Positions 1 to 8,766 of a DNA stretch of 64,000 bases are shown one piece after another (positions within the stretch are counted from its first letter, which is position 1; each line of letters begins with the position of its first letter). A program made the translations under genes and the position numbers. The notes below the pieces were generated by a model. That model was not told the origin of the DNA, did not search any database, and was given only the letters and a program-made list of their open reading frames with translations. This DNA comes from Tritonibacter multivorans (GTDB taxonomy: Bacteria > Pseudomonadota > Alphaproteobacteria > Rhodobacterales > Rhodobacteraceae), in the NCBI RefSeq assembly GCF_001458415.1, contig NZ_CYSD01000018.1:1-64000 (forward strand), given 5' to 3'.

Positions 1-181
1 CCTCGAGCATCTTCAGCCGCTTTGCTTCCGACACCGTCATGCCGCCGAACTTGGCCTTCCAATTATAGAAGGTGCCTTCCGACATGCCGTGCTTTCGGCA
101 CAGGTCTGCGCACTTCGCGCCTGCCTCATGCTCCGCCAGGATGCCAATAATCTGCTCGTCCGTGAATCTCGTTCGCTTCAT
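1..181 (-). CDS. IS3-family transposase OrfA (N-terminal 60 residues, runs off window)
   Basis: The protein begins MKRTRFTDEQIIGILAEHEA and continues with a helix-turn-helix segment (LCRKHGMSEGTFYNWKAKFG) and then AKRLKMLE, where the usual leucine zipper would begin. These are hallmarks of the small OrfA protein (HTH_Tnp_1 family) of IS3-type elements. OrfA binds the element's ends and is normally joined to OrfB by programmed frameshifting to make the active transposase. The ATG is at 179-181 on the minus strand. The C-terminal part is outside the window. Confidence 0.88.
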   Translation of the reverse strand, partial: MKRTRFTDEQIIGILAEHEAGAKCADLCRKHGMSEGTFYNWKAKFGGMTVSEAKRLKMLE

Positions 182-244
182 TGTCCGTCCTCAGGTTGGG
201 CCGGACTCTAATCGCAGGTGGAGGAAAAATCCCGTGGCAGGTCA
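1..244 (-). mobile_element. IS3-family insertion sequence, left part outside window
   Basis: The first 181 bases encode, leftwards, the start of an IS3-type OrfA. Just beyond its start codon the sequence reading in from position 244 begins TGACCTGCCACGGGATTTTT, which has the form of an IS3-group terminal inverted repeat starting with TG. I therefore place the element's end at about 244. The rest of the element, including OrfB with the DDE integrase domain and the other terminal repeat, lies outside the window, so neither the target duplication nor integrity can be judged. The end position is inference. Confidence 0.7.
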
Positions 245-427
245 TTTGAGACCTGTGCGGCGTTTTGTGAACATTGGGACCAGGCCAGTTTTGACCCCGA
301 CTACCCGACGGAGCCGCTGGACACTTTCGAGCCGATGGTCAATGCGGTTTTCGCTCGCAAGGCCTTTGACCCGCAAGTGCTCCGCGACGGAGAAATCACA
401 GGGTTGCCCGCGCTTTTGGCTGGATGA
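245..427 (+). pseudogene. 3' remnant of a gene cut off by the IS element
   Basis: Directly after the inferred IS end an open frame of about 60 codons runs to a TGA at 425-427. It contains FCEHWDQASFDPDY and a Phe/Pro-rich tail, with codon use like the surrounding chromosome. It has no start codon of its own except inside the IS end, so I read it as the C-terminal stump of a gene whose upstream part was displaced by the insertion. I do not recognise the family with confidence. About 180 bases follow before the next gene and hold nothing I can identify. Confidence 0.5.
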
Positions 428-609
428 GGCCGGCGTCGCGAGTGGGGAAATGTGCCGCCGCCGAAGGGCTCGCATAGGCGGGAAATCGGGGGGGGCACCG
501 ACAAACGGGCGTTCAACCAAGCTTTCGTCTTTTCGTGGTCTGCTGTTCCGTCTAAAGCAGGCACAAAGGTGCTGCGGCGCAGCAGAGATTTCTCAGAAAG
601 TGAATACGC

Positions 610-1563
610 ATGACGATCACACATCTTGTCACACACTCCGGTGGCTTTCACGCGGACGAGCTTCTGTCGTCTGTCATTCTGACCCGCCTGTTTCCCGAGG
701 CGACGCTTGTCCGCACCCGTGACACCGCCATGATCACCCCTGGCTCGGGCAAGGTGATCTATGACGTTGGTCGGGCTTATGACGCCGAGCAGATGATTTT
801 TGACCACCACCAGCGCCCGGTGCCCCTGCGTCCGCTGCATGCGGATGCGGAAGAGGGCGAAGAGGCGCATCCCTACAGTTCTTTTGGTCTGATCTGGCAT
901 CACTTTGGCCGCGACTACCTGCGTGCGCTGGAAGTGCCTGAGCTGTACCTGGACGAGGTCTGGGGCAGCTTTGATCGTGGGTTTGTCCTGCCGATCGACC
1001 TGATGGACAATGGGGCGATGAATGCCTCGCAGGCGGGGCCAATGCTGGCGTCGCTGACCCTTCCGGCGCTGATTGACCTTTTGAAGCCCGTCTTTGATGA
1101 GACCGCAGACGATGCAGATGATCAGGCGTTTCTCGCCGCTTTGCCGATTGCAAAGGCCTTTGTGGAAGGGTCGATCAAAAAGAAATGCGCCAAACGCCGG
1201 GCGGATACGTTGGTGCGTGATGCGATCACGGCGGCTGGCGACAGCGCTGTTCTTGAACTGCCACAGGGCATGCCGTTTCGCTCTGCGGTTGAAGCAACGG
1301 GCGCGGATCATCTGCTCTATGTCATTCACCCGCGCGGGGGGGACTGGGCGCTGAACTGCATCCGCAAAGGTGGCGATACCTTTGAAAACCGGGCGGATCT
1401 GCCCGAAGCCTGGGCCGGATTGACCGATGCCGCGCTGGAAGACGCCAGCGGTGTCAAAGGCGCAAAATTCTGCCACAACGGCCGCTTTATTGCGGTGGCC
1501 AGCTCGCGCGAGGCGATTGTGGCCCTGGCGGAGCTGGCGGTGGCAGACGCCAAGGCACGCTGA
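610..1563 (+). CDS. MYG1/UPF0160 family DHH-type metal-dependent hydrolase
   Basis: A 317-residue protein with the family's opening motif THSGGFHADELLSSVIL at residues 7-23 and a metal-site IFDHHQ near residue 72, both typical of the MYG1 (UPF0160) branch of the DHH phosphoesterase superfamily. Eukaryotic MYG1 is a 3'-5' RNA exonuclease; bacterial members are mostly uncharacterised. The length is close to the family norm and the gene looks intact. It stands alone, ended by a terminator at 1571-1604. The substrate in this organism is unknown. Confidence 0.88.
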   Translation: MTITHLVTHSGGFHADELLSSVILTRLFPEATLVRTRDTAMITPGSGKVIYDVGRAYDAEQMIFDHHQRPVPLRPLHADAEEGEEAHPYSSFGLIWHHFGRDYLRALEVPELYLDEVWGSFDRGFVLPIDLMDNGAMNASQAGPMLASLTLPALIDLLKPVFDETADDADDQAFLAALPIAKAFVEGSIKKKCAKRRADTLVRDAITAAGDSAVLELPQGMPFRSAVEATGADHLLYVIHPRGGDWALNCIRKGGDTFENRADLPEAWAGLTDAALEDASGVKGAKFCHNGRFIAVASSREAIVALAELAVADAKAR

Positions 1564-1570
1564 ACAGAAG

Positions 1571-1604
1571 GGGGCGGAGATCCATAAAATCCGCCCCATT
1601 TTTC
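1571..1604 (+). terminator. Intrinsic terminator after the MYG1-like gene
   Basis: GGGGCGGA at 1571-1578 pairs with TCCGCCCC at 1590-1597 across an 11-base loop and is followed by ATTTTT. It begins seven bases after the stop codon of the MYG1-like gene. The 200 bases from here to the next gene contain no further feature I can support. Confidence 0.8.
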
Positions 1605-1817
1605 CCCCCAACGTTTTAATTTTGTGAATTTTTCTTTGCCAGCCTAACCATCGCGGTCATGTCTTGTGATCGTTTCGATGTGTCTGAGGCTTGTGGTGTT
1701 GACGTCTTTTGTAATCTGCTTGTTTGTGATGTGCGCCCCGGTGTTTGCTTGGGGGGCTTTTGCACGTCTTGATGCGATACAGGTGACGCCCCTTGTCTCC
1801 TTGGCGCGGGGGCGGCG

Positions 1818-4800
1818 ATGACAGTCTATAATGTGACGCCCGACAATTGGGATGATGACGACTTCTGGGCCCTCGTGCGCGCCGGAAGCGAAGATGGCGG
1901 GCTCAGCTTCAGTGCCTTGGGCGGATTATATTCGGTATCCATGGTTGGATTTGGCAGCGCCGCTGGGGCGACGCTGGTGATGTCCAATGGTCTCAAGACC
2001 TTCTCGGTTGGACCGGATGATGCCGATGCCACTTTGGGCGAAGGGGCGTTTGAAGATTTCACCTTTTTCGAGACCTCGGACGCGGGGCCAGAGATTGAGG
2101 GGCTGCCTGCGGAAGGCGACGATGAATTTGGCATCGCGGCAGATCCAGACGCGGATGCGTCTGCGGGACCGGCGACCAACCCCGAGGCAGATCAACAGGC
2201 AGAACAGATTGCGGACGCTGGCGTACCCGCCCCGAACGGTGCGACCACAGAGGCGGAGGGGGACAATGATCCGGATGCTGGACCGGACGTGACCTCCTCC
2301 GGCGCTCTCTCAGCGCAGCCGGCGGCGGTGACCGCTTCCGAAGACAGCGGATCTGCATCGCCCGCGCAGGCGATCGAGATTGTGGCGGACGCAAGCGGCA
2401 CGCAGGTTGTGGTCATTGACGCCGCGATCGACGAAGCGGAAGCGTTGGCTGCGTCTTTTGGTCCTGACGTTCAAGTGATCATGCTTGACCCCAACAGCGA
2501 CGGCATTGAACAGATCGCTGCCGCGCTTGAGGGGCAGAGCGATATCACGGGGCTCCACATTCTGGCACATGGTGCAGAAGGGCACCTTTCGCTCGGCGAT
2601 GCGGTGCTGGATGCCGACAGCATCCATGGCGAACATGCTGCTGCTCTTGCAGAGATTGGCGCTGCGCTGTCCGAGGACGGCGATATCCTCATCTACGGCT
2701 GTAACTTTGGGGCAGGTGAAGCAGGCGAAGAGGCGATGCTCGCCCTGGCGGAGGCCACATTGGGCGACATCGCGGCCTCGGACGACCTGACCGGTGCGGC
2801 CGAACTGGGCGGCGATTGGGAATTGGAAGAAGCCCAAGGCACGATTGAGACCGAGACGCTCGAGATCGAGGGTTGGACTCATGTCATGTCCAACTGGTAC
2901 GGGACGGCTGGCAGTGATTTTCTCAGTGACAGCTTTGGGGCTTACTCATCAGTTTATGGGTATGGGTCCTCCGATACGCTCTACATCGGGAGCGGCACGG
3001 TCTATGGCGGCGATGGGAATGACAATATTGGGGTAAACTTCGGCGGCGCGCTGTATGGTGGCGCGGATGACGATGTCCTCTGGGGGTTTTCCGCATCGAC
3101 GATCGACGGTGGCACCGGCACGGATACCCTGATCACGTCCAATACCGCTTATGACATTACCATTGATTTGATGGACAGCGGTTCTCAGACCTATGGCAAT
3201 GGCAACTCTGCCGTGATTTCCGGGATTGAGAACATCACCACGGGTGGCGGCGATGATGAGCTTCTGGGCAACGACAGTGACAACGTTTTCTATGCTGGTA
3301 CGGGTATGGACACGCTGTCGGGCGATCAGGGCGACGATACGCTCTATGGTCAAGACGGGGCAGATACCGTTCTTGGCGGATCTGGTCAGGACAGCCTGGA
3401 TGGTGGTGACGGTGCGGATCGGATTCGTGGCGACGCGCTTTGGATTGACACATCCGATTACGCGTCGGGCAGCGGAAGTTCCACCTCACTGACCATCAAC
3501 AACGACTCCGGCGAAACCATCAATATCTATTGGATTGATGGCAGCGGGACCACATCTCTCTATGGCGTGATTTCGGATGGCGGGATTTTCACATCCTCCA
3601 CCTACGTCAACCACAACTGGATTATTGCGGATTCAAGCGGCGTTTTCCGCGAAGTGGTGGAAATCACGGGCGCAACAACCGTCACCTATGATGGGGTTGA
3701 CCTTGGCGATACAATCGCCGGCGGCGCGGGGTCGGACACGATCTTTGGCGAAAGCGGCGGTGACCTGATCGACGGCGGCGAAGACGGCGACGAAATTTAT
3801 GGCGGCTATGGTGATGACACCATCGCGATCTCTGACAATTTTGGCAGTGACACGATCTATGGCGAAGATGGGTCCGGGGATGTGCTGGATGCCTCTGCTC
3901 TGTCCAGCGGTGTCACCGTCACCTTCACCGATGGCGAAGACGGCACGCTGACCGATGGGTCTGACACGCTGAGCTTTGACAATATCGAAGAATTTGTGCT
4001 GACCGGACATGACGATAGCGTCAACGGCAGTGCTGCTGACAATGACATGTATGTGCAGGGGGGGGCAGGCGACGACACCATTACCGGCGGGTCCGACAAT
4101 GATGTGCTGGACGGTGGCGACGACGATGATGTTCTGTCCGGCGGCGCGGGCGACGACAGCCTGATTGGTGGCGCAGGCAATGACAGCCTGGTCGCAGGCA
4201 ACAATTCAGGCGTTGGCGACACGCTCGAAGGGGGCAGCGGCAATGACACGCTGGTCGACAGCTATTGGAATGCGACCCTTGATGGCGGCGACGACGCGGA
4301 CTTCTTTCAGCTCGGCTATGGCACGGCGAACGTCATCGGCGGCGAAGGCGGCACTGATGCGGACACGATCTCGTTCCTGGCGGCGAATGACGCCGTGGAC
4401 ATTACGCTCAGCGGTGGAGCTGAGGCAGGGACCTATACCGACAGCGATGGTGACAGCGGCAGCTTTACCGGCATCGAAGCTTTCGAGCTCAGCAATCAGG
4501 CGGACACGTTCAACAGCAATGGGATCACCGGCTCCGAAAGCGTCTATGGTATGGGCGGCGATGACACCATCACCACCCAAGGCGGCACGGACTATGTCGA
4601 AGGGGGGGCTGGCGCGGATTCCATTAACACCGGTCAGGGGGATGACACGGTTCTTGGCGGCGACGGGGCCGATTATATCAATACCCAAAGCCAGGCAGAC
4701 TCGGTGGATGCGGGCAGTGGGGCGGACACCGTCTATGGCGGCCAGCACAATGACACCATCGATGGCGGCGCGGACAATGACTATCTGGATGGTCAGACAG

Positions 4801-5738
4801 AAGACGACAGCATCGACGGCGGCACTGGGGATGACACGATTATTGGCGGCATGGGCAGCGACACGCTGACCGGTGGCGACGGCGAAGACGTGTTTGAGCT
4901 CACCGGTTGGGATGGGCGTGACACGATCACCGATTTCGACATTGCCGACGATGACCTCAATGGGTTTTTCAACGACCAGCTTGATGTTTCGGGCCTCAGC
5001 GGCGGCACGGGCCCGGCCGGGGCCATCCGGGCGCAGGACGTTGTGGTCACCGACGATGGCTCCGGCAATGCGATCCTGACCTTCCCAAACGGGGAAGCCC
5101 TGCTGTTGCAGGGGGTTGCACCTGCGTCCATCAGCGGTGGGCCGAATCTGTATGCAGCAGGCATTCCCTGTTTTACCCCCTGCGTGCGCATCCAGACCGC
5201 CCGTGGGCTGGTTCCGGCCGCAGACATCCGTATCGGCGATCTGGTGCAAACCGCGGACAATGGCTATCAGCCGGTGATCTGGCGCGGGCAGCGTCATATG
5301 AACAGCGCTGAACTGGCGGCGCATCCGCATCTATGCCCTGTTCTGGTGCAGCCCGGTAGCCTGCTGGGGAACACCTCCCCGATTTTGGTTTCGCCGCAGC
5401 ATCGGTTTTTGTTGCCCCCGGCGCTTGTCGGTGGGGAGGAGCAGTTCTTGCGCGCCACGCTGATGCCCGCGTTGCCCTGGTCGGGCGTGCGTCAGGCGCG
5501 TGGGACACGGCAGGTCACCTATGTCCACCTGATGACCCCGCGCCACGAGGTCATCTTTGCCGAAGGGGTCGCGACCGAAACCTTCTTTCCGGGGCCACAG
5601 GCCCTGCAGTCGCTCAGCGCTGAAGATCGTCGGGAGCTTTTGCACCTGTTCCCCGAACTTCGCGTCCAAGGCTATGGCGCATTGGCGCGCGCCGATCTCG
5701 CGCGCAAAGACCTGCGTGCCTGCGGTCTGCTCCGCTGA
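1818..5738 (+). CDS. DUF4347 / RTX-repeat / Hint-domain exoprotein
   Basis: A very acidic 1306-residue protein without a Sec signal peptide. Residues 1-190 are Asp/Glu/Ala-rich. Residues about 195-345 form a DUF4347 domain (core LHILAHGAEGHLSLGDAVL, then ILIYGCNFGAG). About 350-1080 hold many calcium-binding RTX nonapeptides of the GGxGxDxLx type in several blocks. From Cys1118 (CFTPCVRIQTARG) to about 1260 is a Hint_2 (hedgehog/intein-like) domain. RTX repeats usually mark type I secreted proteins that fold on binding calcium outside the cell, and an exporter lies 2-7 kb downstream; that this exporter handles the protein is inference. The Hint Cys is present, so self-processing is possible but unproven. 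Confidence 0.88.
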   Translation: MTVYNVTPDNWDDDDFWALVRAGSEDGGLSFSALGGLYSVSMVGFGSAAGATLVMSNGLKTFSVGPDDADATLGEGAFEDFTFFETSDAGPEIEGLPAEGDDEFGIAADPDADASAGPATNPEADQQAEQIADAGVPAPNGATTEAEGDNDPDAGPDVTSSGALSAQPAAVTASEDSGSASPAQAIEIVADASGTQVVVIDAAIDEAEALAASFGPDVQVIMLDPNSDGIEQIAAALEGQSDITGLHILAHGAEGHLSLGDAVLDADSIHGEHAAALAEIGAALSEDGDILIYGCNFGAGEAGEEAMLALAEATLGDIAASDDLTGAAELGGDWELEEAQGTIETETLEIEGWTHVMSNWYGTAGSDFLSDSFGAYSSVYGYGSSDTLYIGSGTVYGGDGNDNIGVNFGGALYGGADDDVLWGFSASTIDGGTGTDTLITSNTAYDITIDLMDSGSQTYGNGNSAVISGIENITTGGGDDELLGNDSDNVFYAGTGMDTLSGDQGDDTLYGQDGADTVLGGSGQDSLDGGDGADRIRGDALWIDTSDYASGSGSSTSLTINNDSGETINIYWIDGSGTTSLYGVISDGGIFTSSTYVNHNWIIADSSGVFREVVEITGATTVTYDGVDLGDTIAGGAGSDTIFGESGGDLIDGGEDGDEIYGGYGDDTIAISDNFGSDTIYGEDGSGDVLDASALSSGVTVTFTDGEDGTLTDGSDTLSFDNIEEFVLTGHDDSVNGSAADNDMYVQGGAGDDTITGGSDNDVLDGGDDDDVLSGGAGDDSLIGGAGNDSLVAGNNSGVGDTLEGGSGNDTLVDSYWNATLDGGDDADFFQLGYGTANVIGGEGGTDADTISFLAANDAVDITLSGGAEAGTYTDSDGDSGSFTGIEAFELSNQADTFNSNGITGSESVYGMGGDDTITTQGGTDYVEGGAGADSINTGQGDDTVLGGDGADYINTQSQADSVDAGSGADTVYGGQHNDTIDGGADNDYLDGQTEDDSIDGGTGDDTIIGGMGSDTLTGGDGEDVFELTGWDGRDTITDFDIADDDLNGFFNDQLDVSGLSGGTGPAGAIRAQDVVVTDDGSGNAILTFPNGEALLLQGVAPASISGGPNLYAAGIPCFTPCVRIQTARGLVPAADIRIGDLVQTADNGYQPVIWRGQRHMNSAELAAHPHLCPVLVQPGSLLGNTSPILVSPQHRFLLPPALVGGEEQFLRATLMPALPWSGVRQARGTRQVTYVHLMTPRHEVIFAEGVATETFFPGPQALQSLSAEDRRELLHLFPELRVQGYGALARADLARKDLRACGLLR

Positions 5739-5914
5739 CCCTGCGTCAACCTGTCCTGATTTTGGTCACAAGGCAGGCAAACCCCGCGGCAGAATGGCAA
5801 TATCTTGCTGATCCCTTCTGTATTCCGGCGATCCTTAAAATCTTAGGGACATCCTCGCCCCGTGTGTTTTGGCCCTGATCTAAAATCATAGGTGAGGTGG
5901 GGGCCTCGGTATGA

Positions 5915-6307
5915 GTGAGGGCGCGTGTGGCGCATGTCTTAGTATTGGAAGATGATCCCGGTCTGCGTTTGGTCTTTGCCGAGGCCCTGCGGCGACAGGG
6001 GGATCGCGTGGACGCGGTCGGGTCCTGCGCAGAGGCGATCGCCTATTTGCGCTGCGTGTGCCCATCGTTGGTTGTGCTGGATCTGAAGATCGGTTCTGAA
6101 CTGTCCCTGTCCGTCGCGGATTATGCCGCACTGCGTTATCCGCAGCTGCCTGTGCTGTGCGTGACCGGCTGTGGAATGTTTGCCCATGGGGAGCTTTTCG
6201 CGCTGAGCCCGAATATCTCCTGTGTGCTGCGCAAACCGGTCAGCATCCAGGATTTCCGCAGCACGGTTCAGCATATGTGCACGACCCTGCGGTGCGCGGC
6301 GTCCTAG
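5915..6307 (+). CDS. Stand-alone response-regulator receiver domain protein
   Basis: A 130-residue protein consisting only of a CheY-like receiver. Seen: the acidic pair E12-D13-D14, phospho-acceptor Asp56 in LVVLDLKIG, Thr84, and Lys107 in RKPV. It has no output domain, so it should act by protein contact or as a phosphate sink. The start is a GTG at 5915; a second GTG at 5927 is also possible. No histidine kinase is adjacent. Its position between an RTX exoprotein and a secreted protease suggests, without proof, a role in controlling the surface-protein locus. Confidence 0.85.
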   Translation: MRARVAHVLVLEDDPGLRLVFAEALRRQGDRVDAVGSCAEAIAYLRCVCPSLVVLDLKIGSELSLSVADYAALRYPQLPVLCVTGCGMFAHGELFALSPNISCVLRKPVSIQDFRSTVQHMCTTLRCAAS

Positions 6308-6765
6308 CCGCGCGTGACGTAAAATACACGCGTGAATCACTTTGTGCTGACGCTGAAATTGCGCATAGGGCGCTGCAGTTTCCCCCTAGTGGAGGCAAAT
6401 ATTAATGGCGGCCGCCGCAATTAGTGGAATCAAAACCTGCCCAAATGTGGCGAAACCGCCTTCTTCGTTCAGGATTTTTTTAGATTCGCCCCCCTTTGGG
6501 GCTGCTTCAGAGGCGGTTTTCGTCCCTGAAAACGCGACAATTCCTCATATTTGACAGGACTTTAGTTAAAATTTGCGTCGATTGTTAACGTTTACCCCTG
6601 CAATTAACGAATTTTAGGGCATTCTGGTTCCTGTCTAACTGGGGGGTTAAGGCATGTTTACTACGTCACAATCAATCCACGATTTCGTCCAAGCCCGTTC
6701 GCTCAAGGTCATATTCCAGCCGCACCCCTGAAAGAATTTAGGTCCGTGGGAAAATGGAGTGGATT
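6308..6765. other. Non-coding AT-rich intergenic stretch
   Basis: About 450 bases separate the receiver gene from the protease gene. The middle (about 6540-6615) is clearly more AT-rich than its surroundings, with several TTAA steps, so the protease promoter may lie here, but I cannot fix -35 and -10 boxes. Apart from a possible 25-codon ORF at 6654-6731 I see no gene, hairpin terminator or repeat. Confidence 0.5.
6654..6731 (+). CDS. Possible 25-codon leader ORF
   Basis: An ATG at 6654 opens a 25-codon frame (MFTTSQSIHDFVQARSLKVI, then FQPHP) closed by TGA. A G-run (GGGGGG) lies about nine bases upstream and could serve as a ribosome-binding site. The frame ends some 35 bases before the protease start. 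There is no homology I can point to, and a frame this short arises easily by chance, so this is only a candidate. Confidence 0.2.
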   Translation: MFTTSQSIHDFVQARSLKVIFQPHP

Positions 6766-7473
6766 ATGAGAAAGTTGCTTGCGGTTGCCGCGGCATGCCT
6801 TTCCCTCGGCATGTCCGGCGGCGCGCTGGCGGGAGACCGCCATGCACAATCGCTGCCTGGGTGGGAAGCAGTAGGGCGCCTGAACATATCAGGCAAATAC
6901 ATGTGCACGGGCGCTTTAATAGCGCCGAACCTTGTGCTGACTGCAGCACACTGCATGTTTGATGCCAGGACCGGTCAACGGATCCGCGCACAAAGCATTC
7001 GGTTTGAAGCAGGACTAGATGGCCGACAGGCCAAGGCAGCCCGAATGGCGGCCAAGGCGGTGATCCATCCGGATTACGTGCATCGCCTGAAAGGTCAGGC
7101 TCAATTGGGCCATGACATTGCGGTGCTGCGATTGGACCGCCCGATCAGCAGCAGCCATATCAAACCCTTCTCGATGTCGGCGCGTGCGTCGCAGGGGGAT
7201 GCTGTGGATGTGCTGTCATACAGCTACACCAATGCCACCCGCCCCAATCGGGAAGTGGGCTGCGAGGTGCTGTCGCGGCAGACACGGACCTTGGTGATGA
7301 CCTGTCGGGTGGAGTTCGGAGCCTCTGGTGCGCCGGTGCTTTATGTGCAGCCGGGGCGCCCGCCCAAGATCATTTCGGTGATCTCGTCCAAGGCGGCGAT
7401 GGGACAGCAAAGGGTGTCGATTGGCACCACATTGGACAGCAAGCTGCAGCATATGATGCGCAGCGCGATCTAG
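6766..7473 (+). CDS. Secreted trypsin-like serine protease
   Basis: About 235 residues. The N-terminus MRKLLAVAAACLSLGMSGGA followed by LAG is a good Sec signal peptide. A chymotrypsin-fold protease follows with His in LTAAHC (residue 62), Asp in GHDIAVLRL (117) and Ser in FGASGAPV (187); cysteines at 47/63 and 166/180 could form disulfides. I prefer the ATG at 6766, which has GGAG eight bases upstream, over the in-frame ATG at 6754. It probably acts in the periplasm or outside the cell. A strong terminator follows, shared with the convergent secretion genes. The target is unknown. Confidence 0.85.
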   Translation: MRKLLAVAAACLSLGMSGGALAGDRHAQSLPGWEAVGRLNISGKYMCTGALIAPNLVLTAAHCMFDARTGQRIRAQSIRFEAGLDGRQAKAARMAAKAVIHPDYVHRLKGQAQLGHDIAVLRLDRPISSSHIKPFSMSARASQGDAVDVLSYSYTNATRPNREVGCEVLSRQTRTLVMTCRVEFGASGAPVLYVQPGRPPKIISVISSKAAMGQQRVSIGTTLDSKLQHMMRSAI

Positions 7474-7532
7474 GCCGATGAGGCTGCGCTGCCCAAAGCT
7501 GCCACTTTGGGAAAGCGTCACTTGCAAAAACA

Positions 7533-7561
7533 AAAGCCCCGCCTGTTTCAGGCGGGGCTTT
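7533..7561. terminator. Bidirectional intrinsic terminator
   Basis: A 13-base perfect stem (AAAGCCCCGCCTG at 7533-7545, complement at 7549-7561) with a TTT loop, A-rich on the left and T-rich on the right. It lies between the convergent protease and HlyD-family genes and can serve both strands. Confidence 0.88.
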
Positions 7562-7581
7562 GTGGTTGAGGGCGGCTGGCA

Positions 7582-8766
7582 TCAGCGTTCGCGCAGGGCT
7601 TCGCGTGATTTATAAAGCGGCTTCAGCAGGTAGCTCAGGATCGTTTTGGAGCCGGTCTGCAATTCGGCGGTGGCGCGCATGCCGGGGCGGATCTCGATCT
7701 GGCGCTGACGTTCGGAAAAGCCCGCGCGATCCACGCGCACTGTCACCTTGTAAAAGGGCGGAGCATTGGCATCGCGTTCGTCCTCAAAGGTATCGGCGGA
7801 GACAAAATCCACTTTGCCCCGCAACGAGCCATAGATGGTGTAGTCATAGGCCGACAGCTTGATGGTCACATCCTGACCGGGCTGCACATTGGCAATGTCT
7901 TCAGGACGCACGCGGGCTTCCACGAACAGCTCTTCGCCCAGCGGGATGATCTCTACGATTTCGTCACCGGGGCGGATCACGCCGCCAATGGTGGTCACGG
8001 CAAGGCTGTTCACAATGCCTGCCATGGGCGAGGTGATCACGGTGCGTTCCAGCTGGTCCCGCGCGCCACGCTGTTCCTGACGCAGTGAGGTCAGCTGGCG
8101 CAGGGTTTCCGAATAATCCTCGGCCAGTTCCAGTTCCGCCTGAGTGCCGATCTCGTCATATTTTGCCTGCGCGTCACTGACGCGTTTCTTGGCTTCATTC
8201 ACTTCAAGAAGGGCGACGATCTTCTGTTCGTGCAGCGATCGCAGGTTCGAGTGTTCGTTCTTCAGCTGGCGCAGAATATCCAGCGCAGAGGCGCGGCGGG
8301 ATTGGTAATCGGTCTGACGGGCCTTCAGCAGCGCCCGTTCCGATGCCAGAATGCTGGGCGAGCGGCCTGCCAGATCGTCGGGGACGGTGAAATCATATTC
8401 GCCGTTGATCTCGGCCTCGACCCGGTATTGTTTGATCTCCAGCGCGTCGATCTGGTCCTGTAGATCGTCTGACGCGGCGCGGAATTTGGTGTCCTGCAGC
8501 TTGGCCAGGATCTGACCCTTTTGTACCACGTCACCCTGACGCACGTGCAATTCGGCCAGGATGCCGCCTTCAAGGTTTTGCACGATCTGCGCGCGGGACG
8601 ACGACACGACTTGGCCGTCGCCGCGGACGATCTCATCCACTGAAGCCCAACCGGCCCAGCCCAGAAACACCAAAAGCGCCAGGGCGATCAAATAGATCAT
8701 CCGGCTCGACGCTTTGGTGGTTTCGGTAAAATCGATCTCTCCGGTTTGGGACAGCGCGTCGGTCAT
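7582..8766 (-). CDS. Type I secretion membrane fusion protein (HlyD family)
   Basis: A 394-residue periplasmic adaptor. Residues 1-20 are cytoplasmic, about 22-42 form one membrane helix (IYLIALALLVFLGWAGWASV), then a barrel/lipoyl half (GDGQVVSSSRAQIVQNLEGG), a long alpha-helical hairpin (about 100-235), and the returning lipoyl and beta-barrel part (TVITSPMAGIVNSLAVTTIG). This is the standard HlyD layout, bridging the inner-membrane ABC exporter to the TolC-like channel. It overlaps the upstream ABC gene by four bases (ATGA), so the two are translationally coupled. It closes the three-gene exporter unit. Confidence 0.93.
   Translation of the reverse strand: MTDALSQTGEIDFTETTKASSRMIYLIALALLVFLGWAGWASVDEIVRGDGQVVSSSRAQIVQNLEGGILAELHVRQGDVVQKGQILAKLQDTKFRAASDDLQDQIDALEIKQYRVEAEINGEYDFTVPDDLAGRSPSILASERALLKARQTDYQSRRASALDILRQLKNEHSNLRSLHEQKIVALLEVNEAKKRVSDAQAKYDEIGTQAELELAEDYSETLRQLTSLRQEQRGARDQLERTVITSPMAGIVNSLAVTTIGGVIRPGDEIVEIIPLGEELFVEARVRPEDIANVQPGQDVTIKLSAYDYTIYGSLRGKVDFVSADTFEDERDANAPPFYKVTVRVDRAGFSERQRQIEIRPGMRATAELQTGSKTILSYLLKPLYKSREALRER

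Noticed and set aside
2949-5330. CRISPR-like or satellite repeats in the RTX gene
   Set aside because: The repeated bases encode in-frame RTX nonapeptides with varying codons and no regular spacers.
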